A stretch of 61,460 bases of DNA from an uncultured Clostridium sp. (GCA_930987745.1 CAKNKX010000007.1:1-61460), one strand, 5' to 3'. Positions 7,660 to 15,312 are shown, counted from the stretch's first letter. Notes: generated by a model not told the origin, from the letters alone. A program made the numbers and translations.

Positions 7660-8093
7660 AATGGCTAAAATCTTAATTAATTAGTCTATTCCACAGGCGT
7701 AATGCTTGCTGTTCAATGATTGAATCTGGGCATTACGACTGTCCAGACTATTATATACAAGATTTAAGTTAATAGCTTATTTTCTCGTATTATCATTGAA
7801 TTTTTACTAAAAGAATTTATATAGACGGGAGAATACGCTATGAAACATTTAATGTGTTTAGGTGGACGGAAGCCCTGGTGGATAAGTCCATGTATTTTAC
7901 AAAATAGCCATTCGGCTATTGGGGGAACAGTTACCCCCAATTCTTATGTAAAATTATTGAAAATTAGATAAATTTATTGTATAATTAAATTAGTTAATCT
8001 AATCTAGTCGTAATAGTTAGATTAATGAATACTTTAAGGATTAAGACTTAAAGTAAAAAACACGGGGTTAAGCGTATTCTCCCGTGTTTTTTT
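7660..8093 (+). ncRNA. Large structured noncoding RNA on the mobile element
   Basis: About 430 nt without a credible ORF but with extensive pairing. Domain 1 is a long interrupted hairpin: TAGTCT (7682)/AGACTA (7745), ACAG (7693)/CTGT (7739), CGTAATGC (7698)/GCATTACG (7730) and apical TTCAA/TTGAA. Domain 2 is closed by a perfect 14-bp helix, ACGGGAGAATACGC (7825-7838) with GCGTATTCTCCCGT (8072-8085), which runs into a T-tract and doubles as terminator. Inside it are TGGAC/GTCCA, ATTTTACA/TGTAAAAT enclosing AATAGCC/GGCTATT and GGGGG/CCCCC, then TTAATCTAA/TTAGATTAA and ACTTTAAG/CTTAAAGT. This multibranch design resembles large Firmicutes ncRNA families, but I cannot assign one by eye. Confidence 0.7.
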
Positions 8094-8101
8094 ATGAAAT
8101 C

Positions 8102-8227
8102 TGCAATAAGTGCATTATTTTATGAAATATAGTATATTTTTATAAAATTATATTAAAGATTAGTATTTAACTAGTAGTTTACAACAATAAATTTGCATAA
8201 TGTGCATTTTTTACTGCATATAGTGCA
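8102..8227. promoter_or_regulatory. Three TGCA-N5-TGCA operator-like sites
   Basis: The 13-bp dyad TGCA-N5-TGCA occurs at 8102-8114, 8194-8206 and 8215-8227. The last two are 21 bp apart, two helical turns, and lie just upstream of the promoter at 8248. They are probably bound by an element regulator, perhaps the Spo0A-C-like protein itself. Confidence 0.6.
8130..8170. repeat. 41-bp direct repeat, copy 1
   Basis: This A/T-rich stretch matches 14258-14298 with one mismatch. The second copy lies just outside the inserted region, next to the dprA 3' end. Copy 1 lies just after the ncRNA terminator. Confidence 0.7.
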
Positions 8228-8247
8228 GATTTATTATTTTTGAATAG

Positions 8248-8276
8248 TTGACATAAATTTGCTATATTAGTATTGT
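8248..8276 (+). promoter_or_regulatory. Promoter of the Spo0A-C-like gene
   Basis: TTGACA (8248-8253), 17-nt spacer, TATTGT (8271-8276). The gene starts at 8305 behind AGGGGGA. Confidence 0.65.
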
Positions 8277-8304
8277 ATCAATATTCATTTTAGGGGGAAT
8301 ATAA

Positions 8305-8679
8305 ATGCAAACTAAAATTAATATAGCAATTAAACCTAAACAGATTATAACTATATTTAATATCCTTCGCGATATAGGATTAAATACTAGTCATCGAGGT
8401 ACAAAGTATATTAATAAAGCTGTTCAAATATTAGTTACTACTGATAATGACATTATAAAAGCAAAAGACATTTATAATAGTATTTCTAATTATTATAGCA
8501 ATATTACCCCAAAACAAGTGAAAAATGATATATCTTATGCTTTAAATAGTAGAATAGAAGAAAAAGCCAAAAAAAATTTTGAAAAAGTTTTTGGCTTTGA
8601 ATACGACCAATACTATTTTACAAATAAAACTATCATTGAGGAAATTGCTCGAGTTGTAAAGGTAGAATTTGAAATATAA
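8305..8679 (+). CDS. Stand-alone Spo0A C-terminal (DNA-binding) domain protein
   Basis: 124 residues that align by eye with the effector domain of Spo0A. ILRDIGLNTSHRGTKYINKA corresponds to the family's IG-x-P-x-H-x-KGY-x-YL-x-A segment. IYNSISNYYSNITPKQVKND corresponds to the LYP-x-IA ... TT-x-x-x-VE-x-AIR recognition helix. FGFEYDQYY, then FTNKTIIEEIA, corresponds to the C-terminal FG ... PTNSEFIA segment. There is no receiver domain, so phosphorylation control is absent. On a mobile element it could act on its own promoter (three dyads upstream) or interfere with host sporulation control; both are inference. Confidence 0.72.
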   Translation: MQTKINIAIKPKQIITIFNILRDIGLNTSHRGTKYINKAVQILVTTDNDIIKAKDIYNSISNYYSNITPKQVKNDISYALNSRIEEKAKKNFEKVFGFEYDQYYFTNKTIIEEIARVVKVEFEI

Positions 8680-8916
8680 TTATAATTCTTCTTTTATCTT
8701 TCTGGCATCAATGTCAAGTATTTTACATATCGCCATTAATTCAAAATCTTTTACAATTCTTTGTTCTTTTTCTATTAAATAAATATCATTTGGATATAAA
8801 GTTACACCTAATAATTCAAGTTTATTAGATAATTTTTCAAGTGATAAATTATGTTTAATTCTGCTATCATGAATAACTTTTCCAGAAATATTACTTTTAT
8901 TTTTATATTTATTCAT
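8680..8916 (-). CDS. Small Xre-family repressor
   Basis: 78 residues consisting of a single Cro/CI-like helix-turn-helix (IHDSRIKHNLSLEKLSNKLE, then a YLIEKEQR helix). It converges directly on the Spo0A-C-like gene and is divergent from the gene at 9021. The intergenic region contains a CCATG-based operator. Confidence 0.75.
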   Translation of the reverse strand: MNKYKNKSNISGKVIHDSRIKHNLSLEKLSNKLELLGVTLYPNDIYLIEKEQRIVKDFELMAICKILDIDARKIKEEL

Positions 8917-8961
8917 ACAAATTCCACCTTTTTATAATTTTTTTCAATATTTTATTGATAT

Positions 8962-9002
8962 TATCATGGAATCCATGTTAATATATTATGAGAGCCATGA
9001 TA
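8962..9002. promoter_or_regulatory. CCATG operator cluster between divergent genes
   Basis: CATGG-AAT-CCATG (8965-8977) is a perfect inverted repeat, and a third CCATGATA half (8995-9002) mirrors TATCATGG (8962-8969). It lies between the small Xre repressor and the gene it probably controls. Confidence 0.55.
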
Positions 9003-9020
9003 AAAGAAAGAAGGTATAAT

Positions 9021-9359
9021 ATGAATAAAAAAGTAGAAATAACAGATTTTATAGATAATTCATTACTAGATGCAATTTATAGAGAAAGAGAAGATAGTTT
9101 ATATCAGCATACAGAAATTGATAATGAAAATATAAAAAAAATAACCAAAAATTTACCTATAACGTATGAAGATTTATTAGTATCTATTAAGAATTTACCA
9201 CCTCATTTTAATAATACTAGAGAATTTATTTTAGAAAGATTAGAAGGTTATATGAAAAGGCAAAACTCTTTAATTGCTTATGATAATGAAAAATTTTACA
9301 AAAACGGATTCTGTGATGGTATTAAAATAATATTAGAATCTTTAAAAAATGAAAAATAG
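9021..9359 (+). CDS. Small conserved element protein (DUF6809-like)
   Basis: 112 residues from the ATG at 9021, with GAAAGAAGG upstream. The layout resembles short uncharacterised proteins of Gram-positive elements such as DUF6809: an N-terminal LLDAIY segment, a central acidic helix and a terminal YKNGFCDGIKIILESL. The match is weak. It is transcribed divergently from the Xre repressor and so is probably under its control. Confidence 0.55.
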   Translation: MNKKVEITDFIDNSLLDAIYREREDSLYQHTEIDNENIKKITKNLPITYEDLLVSIKNLPPHFNNTREFILERLEGYMKRQNSLIAYDNEKFYKNGFCDGIKIILESLKNEK

Positions 9360-9396
9360 AATTTTATTAAAGGCTATAGTTTTGAAAGAGTAGTTA

Positions 9397-9425
9397 TTGA
9401 CAATTACTCTTATTTAAGATACTAT
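9397..9425 (+). promoter_or_regulatory. Promoter
   Basis: TTGACA (9397-9402), 17-nt spacer, TACTAT (9420-9425), about 105 nt before the membrane-anchored protein gene at 9532. Confidence 0.6.
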
Positions 9426-9531
9426 AATGTTAATAAAAATAGTAATTAATAAAGGAAAATAATAAGCTCAAAAATACTCAATGTGATATAAGAAAATTAA
9501 TAATAAATTTTTAACTAAAGAGGAGGATAAA

Positions 9532-10203
9532 ATGGAAGAAAAAGAAATTCAAGATAGTTCAAAATATAAAAAATTAGAGGATAAAAAATATAAAAAGGGA
9601 ATAACACTTAAGAGATTTATATTATTAGTGTTTGCAATTGTAATGATACTAATATTAATCATAGGAATTAGGTGGAAAATATTGTATAATATGCAAGAAA
9701 GCTACAATACAACAACCCTTGAAGATAATTGGTACTATTATTCAGATTCAGAAGATACAATAATGAATGTATATAGAAAAGGAACAATATGGAAGGTAAA
9801 CACCAGACAAAAAAATGGCGATGGAAACTTAACATTTTGGAGAGATACAAGCACAGGAGAAGCATATGTGTTTTTTGAAAATTCTGTAAAAAAATATACA
9901 GAGGATAAAGGGGGATTTATATCAGATTTACAACCATCTAGTTTAGATACAAATAATAATAGTACAAGGATATTAATGGCAATTACACCTATTGTGTGGA
10001 TAGGAACAGATAAATATGATGGAAAAGATTGTTATACAATCAAAGCAGAAGGACATGAGGAATATATTGAAAAAGAAACAGGGCTTTTATTGGCAGTTTT
10101 TCAAGACAATAAACAAATTAGAAGTATAGAATATGAATTTGGAGAAGTAACAGACGAAGATGTTGCAAAACCAGATTTATCACAATATGAATATATGGAA
10201 TAA
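9532..10203 (+). CDS. Membrane-anchored extracytoplasmic protein, LolA/RseB-like fold suspected
   Basis: 223 residues: a basic cytoplasmic tail, one transmembrane helix (about 27-47) and an extracellular domain. WYYYSDSEDTIMNVYRKGTI resembles the first strands of lipoprotein-carrier (LolA/RseB superfamily) folds. GKDCYTIKAEGHEEYIEKET, then GLLLAV, resembles their last strands. AGAGGAGG precedes the ATG. The gene is monocistronic with its own promoter and a terminator at 10235. It is cargo of the element with unknown function. Confidence 0.65.
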   Translation: MEEKEIQDSSKYKKLEDKKYKKGITLKRFILLVFAIVMILILIIGIRWKILYNMQESYNTTTLEDNWYYYSDSEDTIMNVYRKGTIWKVNTRQKNGDGNLTFWRDTSTGEAYVFFENSVKKYTEDKGGFISDLQPSSLDTNNNSTRILMAITPIVWIGTDKYDGKDCYTIKAEGHEEYIEKETGLLLAVFQDNKQIRSIEYEFGEVTDEDVAKPDLSQYEYME

Positions 10204-10234
10204 AACTGTAATATAGTTATTATAATATTAAAAG

Positions 10235-10268
10235 AGTCGATAGAATTAAAAACTAGCGACTTTTTTTA
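10235..10268 (+). terminator. Terminator
   Basis: AGTCG (10235-10239) pairs with CGACT (10257-10261), followed by T7. Confidence 0.6.
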
Positions 10269-10351
10269 TATAAAAAATAAGTTGAAATTATTTATCTTTT
10301 CTTATATAATTGTAGAAAAATACAGTAATTTGTATATAGGGAGATTTTTTT

Positions 10352-10738
10352 ATGAAAGAAAAATTAAAAGCTATAAGTATTGCTATAATAATTACAAGTA
10401 TTTTTTTATGTATTGGCTATTTTCTAAATCATATTTTTGACTATTTTTTAAAAGAAGAAAGACCTGATGAATTATGTAAAAAAATGCAAGAAATTAGTGA
10501 TAATCAAACTCTTATAGGGTTATCAAAAAAAGAAATTGAAGAAATTTTAGGAAAACCAGAAGAAAGTTATAATGATAAAGACGGAAATATTTATATCTAT
10601 TATGGTGGAAAAATGGATACAGGATTGTTTTGGGGGACTAAAACTATTTTTTTTGATTATCAATATTCATGTGAATTTAGAATATTCTTCAATGAAAATG
10701 ATATAGTAAAATCGACTACCATAGAATTAATTCCTTAA
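10352..10738 (+). CDS. Small membrane-anchored protein, BamE/SmpA-like domain suspected
   Basis: 128 residues with one N-terminal transmembrane segment (about 7-30). The pattern IGLSKKEIEEILGKPEESY, then an acidic turn, then NIYIYYGG, recalls the 'x-G-x-t-x-x-x-V-x-x-x-lG-x-P' start of the BamE/SmpA fold found in many Gram-positive lipoproteins. There is no lipobox cysteine. AGGGAG lies upstream of the ATG. It may be paired with the anchored protein at 9532. Confidence 0.6.
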   Translation: MKEKLKAISIAIIITSIFLCIGYFLNHIFDYFLKEERPDELCKKMQEISDNQTLIGLSKKEIEEILGKPEESYNDKDGNIYIYYGGKMDTGLFWGTKTIFFDYQYSCEFRIFFNENDIVKSTTIELIP

Positions 10739-10892
10739 AAGTAAAAAATATATTTTTTTGATATATTTGTAATTATTTGTAATTTTATGACAATATATAA
10801 CATTATATGGTGGTATTTCATATGCACAGATATTGCACAAGTAAAGTAAAAAAATGTTTTGAAATCAACGATTAGCGGGCTTGTACGATTGT

Positions 10893-10903
10893 CCTGCCCA
10901 CCA
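10893..10903. repeat. Internal attachment-site core
   Basis: CCTGCCCACCA, identical to the 3' end of tRNA-Tyr (2419-2429). The bases before it (GTACGATTGT) are a degenerate match to the tRNA T-arm. It is the probable right end of the mobilizable unit or a fusion point of two insertions. Confidence 0.6.
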
Positions 10904-10944
10904 ATGACGTATCTGTTCGAACTAATAGAACAGAATTGATACAA

Positions 10945-10979
10945 AATCAATCAGAAAATAAAATCTGGTTGATTTTTTT
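10945..10979 (+). terminator. Terminator
   Basis: AATCAATCAGA (10945-10955) pairs with TCTGGTTGATT (10964-10974), with one G-T pair, followed by T-rich sequence. Confidence 0.6.
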
Positions 10980-11047
10980 GTTGTTTAAAAACAATATCAA
11001 AATCATCCAAACGAAAGGATGGTGTGAAAAAATTTATTGCCTCACAG

Positions 11048-11095
11048 AGTCCCCCGAGTTTTGATGATATGTCAAAACTCATAGGGGGTTAGGAC
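11048..11095. other. Strong GC-capped hairpin
   Basis: AGTCCCCC, then GAGTTTTGA (11056-11064), pairs with TCAAAACTC (11072-11080), then GGGGG and AGGACT. The element ACAGAGTC occurs on both sides of the hairpin. It is unassigned and might be part of a small RNA or a recombination site. Confidence 0.45.
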
Positions 11096-11345
11096 TTATG
11101 ACAGAGTCAAAGTCCTGTGCTTCGAAGAAAGTTAAAGTAGAATAATTAGGAAAAAAATGATACAAGATTTTAAAATGGAGGTAATTTGAATATATGGAAA
11201 TAGATAAAATGAGATATAATTAAAAAATATTAATAAATTTGAAAATATTGAAGATCATTTACAAATACGCATAATTTATGATAAAATTTTTATACAATCT
11301 ACGAATAATAGTACAGTAAATAAAAAAATAAGGGAATGAATTTGA

Positions 11346-13157
11346 ATGCTAGGGTTAAAAGAAAATATTATCAAATTTTTTAATATAATACTTAGAAGAA
11401 ACACTACTCCCATGATTACAAATGTTACTAAGCAAAACTATGATGAATATAGTAAAACTTATAATACTTTATCCAAAATATTTAGTAAACTAGATGGAGC
11501 AAATGCATATCTTATGGGAGGTATTTCTGCAGCCATTCAAACTAATCAAGATTTATATAGGCAAAATAATGATATAGATATTATGTGTAATGAAGGAGAA
11601 TTATCTAGATTAGTCGAAATATTACAAAAAATAGGATATAGTGTAGATGATAGACGAGGTATAAAAACAAGAAATGTAGTAGATTCACAGGGACATTTCC
11701 AAGCAATTGACCATGAATTGAATGCTTATACAAAAAATAAGAATATGTTGGGTGTTGGAATATTTACTTATCAAGTAAAAGGTGTCGAAGTTGTAACTCA
11801 CTCATATGCTTTTGAAGAAAAAGAAGGAAGAATTGTTGGAACAGAAAAAGTAATCCCTAAAGAATTATTTGATTTGATGTATGATGACAGAATTATTGAT
11901 TATAAGGGTATGAAACTAAAAACTCAATCCAAAGAATATATTTATATGACTAAAAGTAGAGGTTATAGAGAAAAAGATAAAATAGATGCTTCAATTATTG
12001 AATCAACATTAGATGATAAATCTAAAGCAAAGATATATAGAATTAAAGAATTAGAAACTAAAACAAGAACTTATAGACTTTTATATGGTAAAGATGGAAA
12101 AGTGGAATCAAGAACTAAATTACCTACACTAGAAGAAAAAGTCAATGCTTATTTGGATTCTTTATTTATGAAAGATACAACTAAAACTTCCGAACAAATA
12201 ATTTCAGATGTTTTTCAAAGTGATGAATACCATAGAATAGTTGATAGTCATCCTGAAGTTGATAGTTTAATAGAAAGCTGGAAAGAAAGAGCAAAAAACT
12301 ATACATATAAAGAAAAAGTTGAATTATTAACACATAGTTATTCAAAACGTCTTAAAGACTTTAGCAAAGAATCAATAGATAATGCTTTAGATTTTTTACA
12401 TAGAAGACAAATAAATCATGGCAAAAGTGATAGTGACATTGAACTTAGTGATGAGGCGAAAGAAATTTTTAAACTAATGCAAGAATATGGACAATCAATA
12501 AAGATAATATTTGTTGATAACAATATTAATCTTACTCATATAACTAGTATTGCACCAGAAAAATTAGAAGGTGGAGAAATTAGAAAATCTTTAAATAGAG
12601 CAAATAATTATGAAACTGAAAGAGTCGATGGAGTGTTTGCTTCTTCTAGCACTGTTGATGGTAATAATCCATATATAGCACGTAATAATTCAGGGATGAT
12701 TAGATTGGATAGGTCTACTTATGTTTATGGTAGTGATAATATAACTGTTACTCAAGATTCTGAAGGCAAAAAACATGCAGTATTAAAACAACCTAATTAT
12801 ATTTATCATATTAATCCAGAAAGTTTTACACCAGTATGTAATTTAACTATAAATCCTCACACACATCAACCAGTTTTTGAATTTTCAGAAGAATGGATTT
12901 CTGATACAGCAATTGACATATATAATCCAAACCAAATGAGAGGTGTAGATGAAATAAAAGATGTAACAAGTTTATTAGAAAATTACACAATTTTATGTGA
13001 TATTCGAAGACAAGGTATTGGCATAAAAGCAAGACAGTTAAAAAGCAAAGAAGAAACATTACAATATGTTGCTGAAAAAATTAAAGATGGAAGTGTAATA
13101 AATATAAATCAAGAAACAGGAATAAATGATAGAGATTTATCGGGTATAGATAGATAA
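11346..13157 (+). CDS. Large protein with N-terminal nucleotidyltransferase-like domain
   Basis: 603 residues. Residues 55-80 read LMGGISAAIQT ... NNDIDIM, the Gly-Gly ... Asp-x-Asp signature of DNA-polymerase-beta-like nucleotidyltransferases. A third acidic residue may be in the QAIDHELNAY segment (about 125). The rest is a long, mostly helical charged domain (about 180-400) and a C-terminal beta-rich segment with many Tyr and Asn. I do not know the full architecture. Nucleotidyltransferases on mobile elements often serve antiphage or toxin-antitoxin roles, but no partner gene is next to it. Ribosome binding site weak (AAGGGAATG). A terminator follows at 13188. Confidence 0.6.
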   Translation: MLGLKENIIKFFNIILRRNTTPMITNVTKQNYDEYSKTYNTLSKIFSKLDGANAYLMGGISAAIQTNQDLYRQNNDIDIMCNEGELSRLVEILQKIGYSVDDRRGIKTRNVVDSQGHFQAIDHELNAYTKNKNMLGVGIFTYQVKGVEVVTHSYAFEEKEGRIVGTEKVIPKELFDLMYDDRIIDYKGMKLKTQSKEYIYMTKSRGYREKDKIDASIIESTLDDKSKAKIYRIKELETKTRTYRLLYGKDGKVESRTKLPTLEEKVNAYLDSLFMKDTTKTSEQIISDVFQSDEYHRIVDSHPEVDSLIESWKERAKNYTYKEKVELLTHSYSKRLKDFSKESIDNALDFLHRRQINHGKSDSDIELSDEAKEIFKLMQEYGQSIKIIFVDNNINLTHITSIAPEKLEGGEIRKSLNRANNYETERVDGVFASSSTVDGNNPYIARNNSGMIRLDRSTYVYGSDNITVTQDSEGKKHAVLKQPNYIYHINPESFTPVCNLTINPHTHQPVFEFSEEWISDTAIDIYNPNQMRGVDEIKDVTSLLENYTILCDIRRQGIGIKARQLKSKEETLQYVAEKIKDGSVININQETGINDRDLSGIDR

Positions 13158-13187
13158 AACTTAAAAGATACATGTTTTACTAGTAAA

Positions 13188-13220
13188 AAGGAGAAAATCA
13201 ATATTTTAGATTTTCTCCTT
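13188..13220. terminator. Bidirectional terminator
   Basis: AAGGAGAAAATC pairs perfectly with GATTTTCTCCTT around a 9-nt loop, directly downstream of the nucleotidyltransferase-like gene. Confidence 0.75.
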
Positions 13221-13235
13221 ATATTAATGACTAAC

Positions 13236-13412
13236 ATAGCATAGATGCTATGGACACTAATGTAGTAATAGTATATGAAAATTGTAAAATTTTATGCAAT
13301 ATTATTTTGGTTTGAATAGGAAAAACTTAATTTTTTTATTCAATAAAAAACGATAGCCTTTTGAGCTATCGGATTATAATGATTACGTTCTTTTCAGAAC
13401 GGACACTAATGT
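13236..13412. repeat. Hairpin-GGACACTAATGT repeats
   Basis: GGACACTAATGT occurs at 13252-13263 and 13401-13412. Each copy directly follows a small hairpin (ATAGCAT/ATGCTAT and CGTTCT/AGAACG). A third hairpin CGATAGC/GCTATCG lies at 13351-13371. No gene is seen in 13158-13469. Function unknown. Confidence 0.5.
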
Positions 13413-13469
13413 TTTATTAATTTAATTATAAACTATTTCATGGCAGAAAGTCAAGCAAAATTCAGAATT

Positions 13470-13955
13470 TTATTCGTTTTTTAGTGGTCTTAACCTATAT
13501 AAACTTTCAACTTGTGAATTAATCTTGTCCCAGTCATTTTGTGAAATAGTAACTAATTTTCCTTTTTTTCTATATGGATCTATAATTCTTATTTTGCTAA
13601 CAACTTTTAATTGTTCAACTAAAACCGTAGAGTCAATTTTTTCTAAATCAATATGAAACCAAAAGTCATCTTCTAATCTTTTTGTTGTTAATGGGAGAAT
13701 AGTACATATAGGAGAATTTTTAGAAGTTTTTAATATTAAAACCGGTCTTAATTTATTTTGCTCACTTCCAATATTTATTCCAAGATTACACCAGTAAATA
13801 AAATTATTATATATTGGAAATTTAGGAAGTTTTCCATTATATCTTAAATTAGCTTTTTCCTTAGTCCATTCAGAAAACTGAATAGCATCAGAATTATTGA
13901 TACTTTTTAATAAATTCTCAGTTTCTTCAATATTATTGTGAATTTCATCATTCAT
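13470..13955 (-). CDS. PemK/MazF-like protein
   Basis: 161 residues. After a ~45-residue N-terminal extension the body follows the PemK/MazF fold: an early strand (IYWCNLGINIGSEQNKLRPV) with the LRPVLIL motif, the CTILPLTTK strand and a C-terminal helix ending YRLRPL. Family members are mostly mRNA interferases or related non-toxic proteins. The usual RGDIw start of the fold is replaced by IYWCNLG, and no small antitoxin gene precedes it, so its activity is uncertain. AGGTGAG lies before the ATG. Confidence 0.7.
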   Translation of the reverse strand: MNDEIHNNIEETENLLKSINNSDAIQFSEWTKEKANLRYNGKLPKFPIYNNFIYWCNLGINIGSEQNKLRPVLILKTSKNSPICTILPLTTKRLEDDFWFHIDLEKIDSTVLVEQLKVVSKIRIIDPYRKKGKLVTISQNDWDKINSQVESLYRLRPLKNE

Positions 13956-14201
13956 AATCTCACCTCGCTCTTAAAAGTATAACATATTACAAATTATAAG
14001 TAAACAAAAGTTTGTATATTTTGTAAATTATTTTCCAATTTTAATTAGAATATAATTATATGTATGTTTAACACATAAAAAGTTAAAATTTTAGAAAGAG
14101 TGTAGCAATTTATGAGAAATATGATATACTTTAATAAATTGATTGATATTTGTATCAATTGTCAAGAGAACCGAAAAAGTTGTAGATAACTACGTCAACC
14201 G

Positions 14202-14240
14202 CACCAAAAAGTTGAAATTTTAACCAATTTCAGCTTTTTA
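14202..14240. repeat. Right junction: copy of tRNA-Tyr end and terminator
   Basis: CACCA plus the hairpin AGTTGAAAT/ATTTCAGCT and T-run match 2425-2463 with one mismatch. This is probably the ancestral terminator of tRNA-Tyr, displaced by the insertion. Confidence 0.65.
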
Positions 14241-14257
14241 TTTTTCTTTTAGAAAAT

Positions 14258-14298
14258 TAGTATATTTTTATAAAATTATATTAATGATTAGTATTTAA
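14258..14298. repeat. 41-bp direct repeat, copy 2
   Basis: Matches 8130-8170 with one mismatch; see that entry. Confidence 0.7.
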
Positions 14299-14320
14299 TT
14301 AATATTTTTACGTCAAAAAA

Positions 14321-15241
14321 TCACAAAAAATTTAAAATTATTTCCTTGTAATTCGTAACAAGTTTAGCTCCTTGTTTTATTAAATTATTTGTTCCAACAG
14401 AATTTATAGAATTAATATTTCCTGGAACCACAAATACATCTCTTCCTTGTTCTAAAGCAAAATCTACTGTAATTAGTGTTCCACTTTTTTCTTTTGCTTC
14501 TACTACTAATACGCCACTACTTATACCACTAATTATTCTATTTCTTGCCGGAAAATTCATTTTTTCTGGCTTTGTACCTAAAGGATATTCTGAAATTACT
14601 GCCCCTCCTGTTTTTATAATTTGTTCTTCTAAATATCTATTTTCATCAGGATAAACTCTATCTAGCCCTGTTCCAACTACTGCAATTGTATTCCCTATAT
14701 TTAACCTTTTTTTGTCTGTGGATAAGTTATCCACATTTTTCGTATTTTCTTCTAGTTTTCCACATATAGCTCCTATATGTGAAAAGCTATCAATTCCTCT
14801 TGCTAATCCACTTACTATATTTATTCCTTCTTTTGTAAGTGAGTATGAAAAATATTTCGCAGCCTTTTTCCCATATTCTGTCGCTTCTCTACACCCAACT
14901 ATTGCTATAGATAAATTATTCAAAATTTTATAATTACCTTTTACATATAGACTAATTGGTGAATCATAAATTTGTTTTAATTTTTCTGGATAATATTTAT
15001 TATAAATTGAAATTATTTCTATATTATTTTTTCTCATGTATTCTAAATGTTTATCTAAATTTTCTCTATATTTTCTATCTAATATATTATTTGCTAGTTC
15101 TTCCCCTATTCCTTTGTTTTTAAGTAATTCTTCTTTTTTTAACATATATATTTTTTCTGGTGTTTTATATTTTTCTAAAAGTTTCTTTTTCCTTATAGGT
15201 CCAAGTCCTGGAATTTGTGATAACCATACCCAATATTTCAT
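14321..15241 (-). CDS. dprA: DNA processing protein DprA
   Basis: 306 residues. DprA binds incoming single-stranded DNA and loads RecA during natural transformation. An N-terminal helix-hairpin-helix-like part (PGLGPIRKKKLL) is followed by the Rossmann-like domain with SIAIVGCREATEYGKKAA, the SGLARGIDSFSHIGA segment, AVVGTGLDRVYPDEN and the FPARNRIISGIS motif. These are the family hallmarks. The protein ends soon after the Rossmann domain, so the winged C-terminal domain of longer homologues is missing, which is common. AAAGGAG lies 4 nt before ATG. The type IV pilus genes here could supply DNA uptake. Confidence 0.92.
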   Translation of the reverse strand: MKYWVWLSQIPGLGPIRKKKLLEKYKTPEKIYMLKKEELLKNKGIGEELANNILDRKYRENLDKHLEYMRKNNIEIISIYNKYYPEKLKQIYDSPISLYVKGNYKILNNLSIAIVGCREATEYGKKAAKYFSYSLTKEGINIVSGLARGIDSFSHIGAICGKLEENTKNVDNLSTDKKRLNIGNTIAVVGTGLDRVYPDENRYLEEQIIKTGGAVISEYPLGTKPEKMNFPARNRIISGISSGVLVVEAKEKSGTLITVDFALEQGRDVFVVPGNINSINSVGTNNLIKQGAKLVTNYKEIILNFL

Positions 15242-15279
15242 TTTTCTCCTTTCTGTTAGCCCCTAAATATGATAAAAGA

Positions 15280-15312
15280 GCATAAATAAAGCTTTTTAGC
15301 TTTATTTTATGC
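15280..15312 (-). terminator. Terminator of the folD operon
   Basis: CATAAATAAAGC pairs with GCTTTATTTTATG; a U-rich tail follows on the minus strand. Confidence 0.65.

Larger units (their letters stand above)
10739..11345. other. Gene-free stretch with att-like repeat and hairpins
   Basis: No ORF with a credible ribosome binding site. It holds the internal copy of the tRNA-Tyr end (10893-10903), TCTGTTC/GAACAGA right after it, the terminator 10945-10979 and a strong hairpin at 11048-11095. From about 11160 to 11345 I see only A/T-rich sequence and the weak ribosome binding site of the next gene. Confidence 0.6.
2430..14206. mobile_element. Integrated accessory region at tRNA-Tyr (probably two nested or adjacent elements)
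   Basis: The region is bounded by the tRNA-Tyr 3' end and a second copy of the tRNA-Tyr terminator at 14206-14240. An internal copy of the 11-bp tRNA end at 10893-10903 suggests two units. One (2430-10903) carries relaxase, integrase, excisionase-like and regulatory genes. The other (10904-14206) carries a nucleotidyltransferase-like and a PemK/MazF-like gene. There is no type IV secretion system, so the first unit looks like an integrative mobilizable element. The boundaries are inferred from the repeats. Confidence 0.6.
13956..14320. other. Gene-free stretch holding the right junction
   Basis: 365 nt without an ORF. From left to right it holds the upstream region of the PemK/MazF-like gene, the junction at 14202, the copied tRNA terminator (14206-14240) and the second copy of the 41-bp repeat. 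Confidence 0.6.

Noticed and set aside
10739..11345. Riboswitch at 11048-11095
   Set aside because: A strong hairpin, but no sequence signature of a known class and no fitting downstream gene; listed only as a hairpin.
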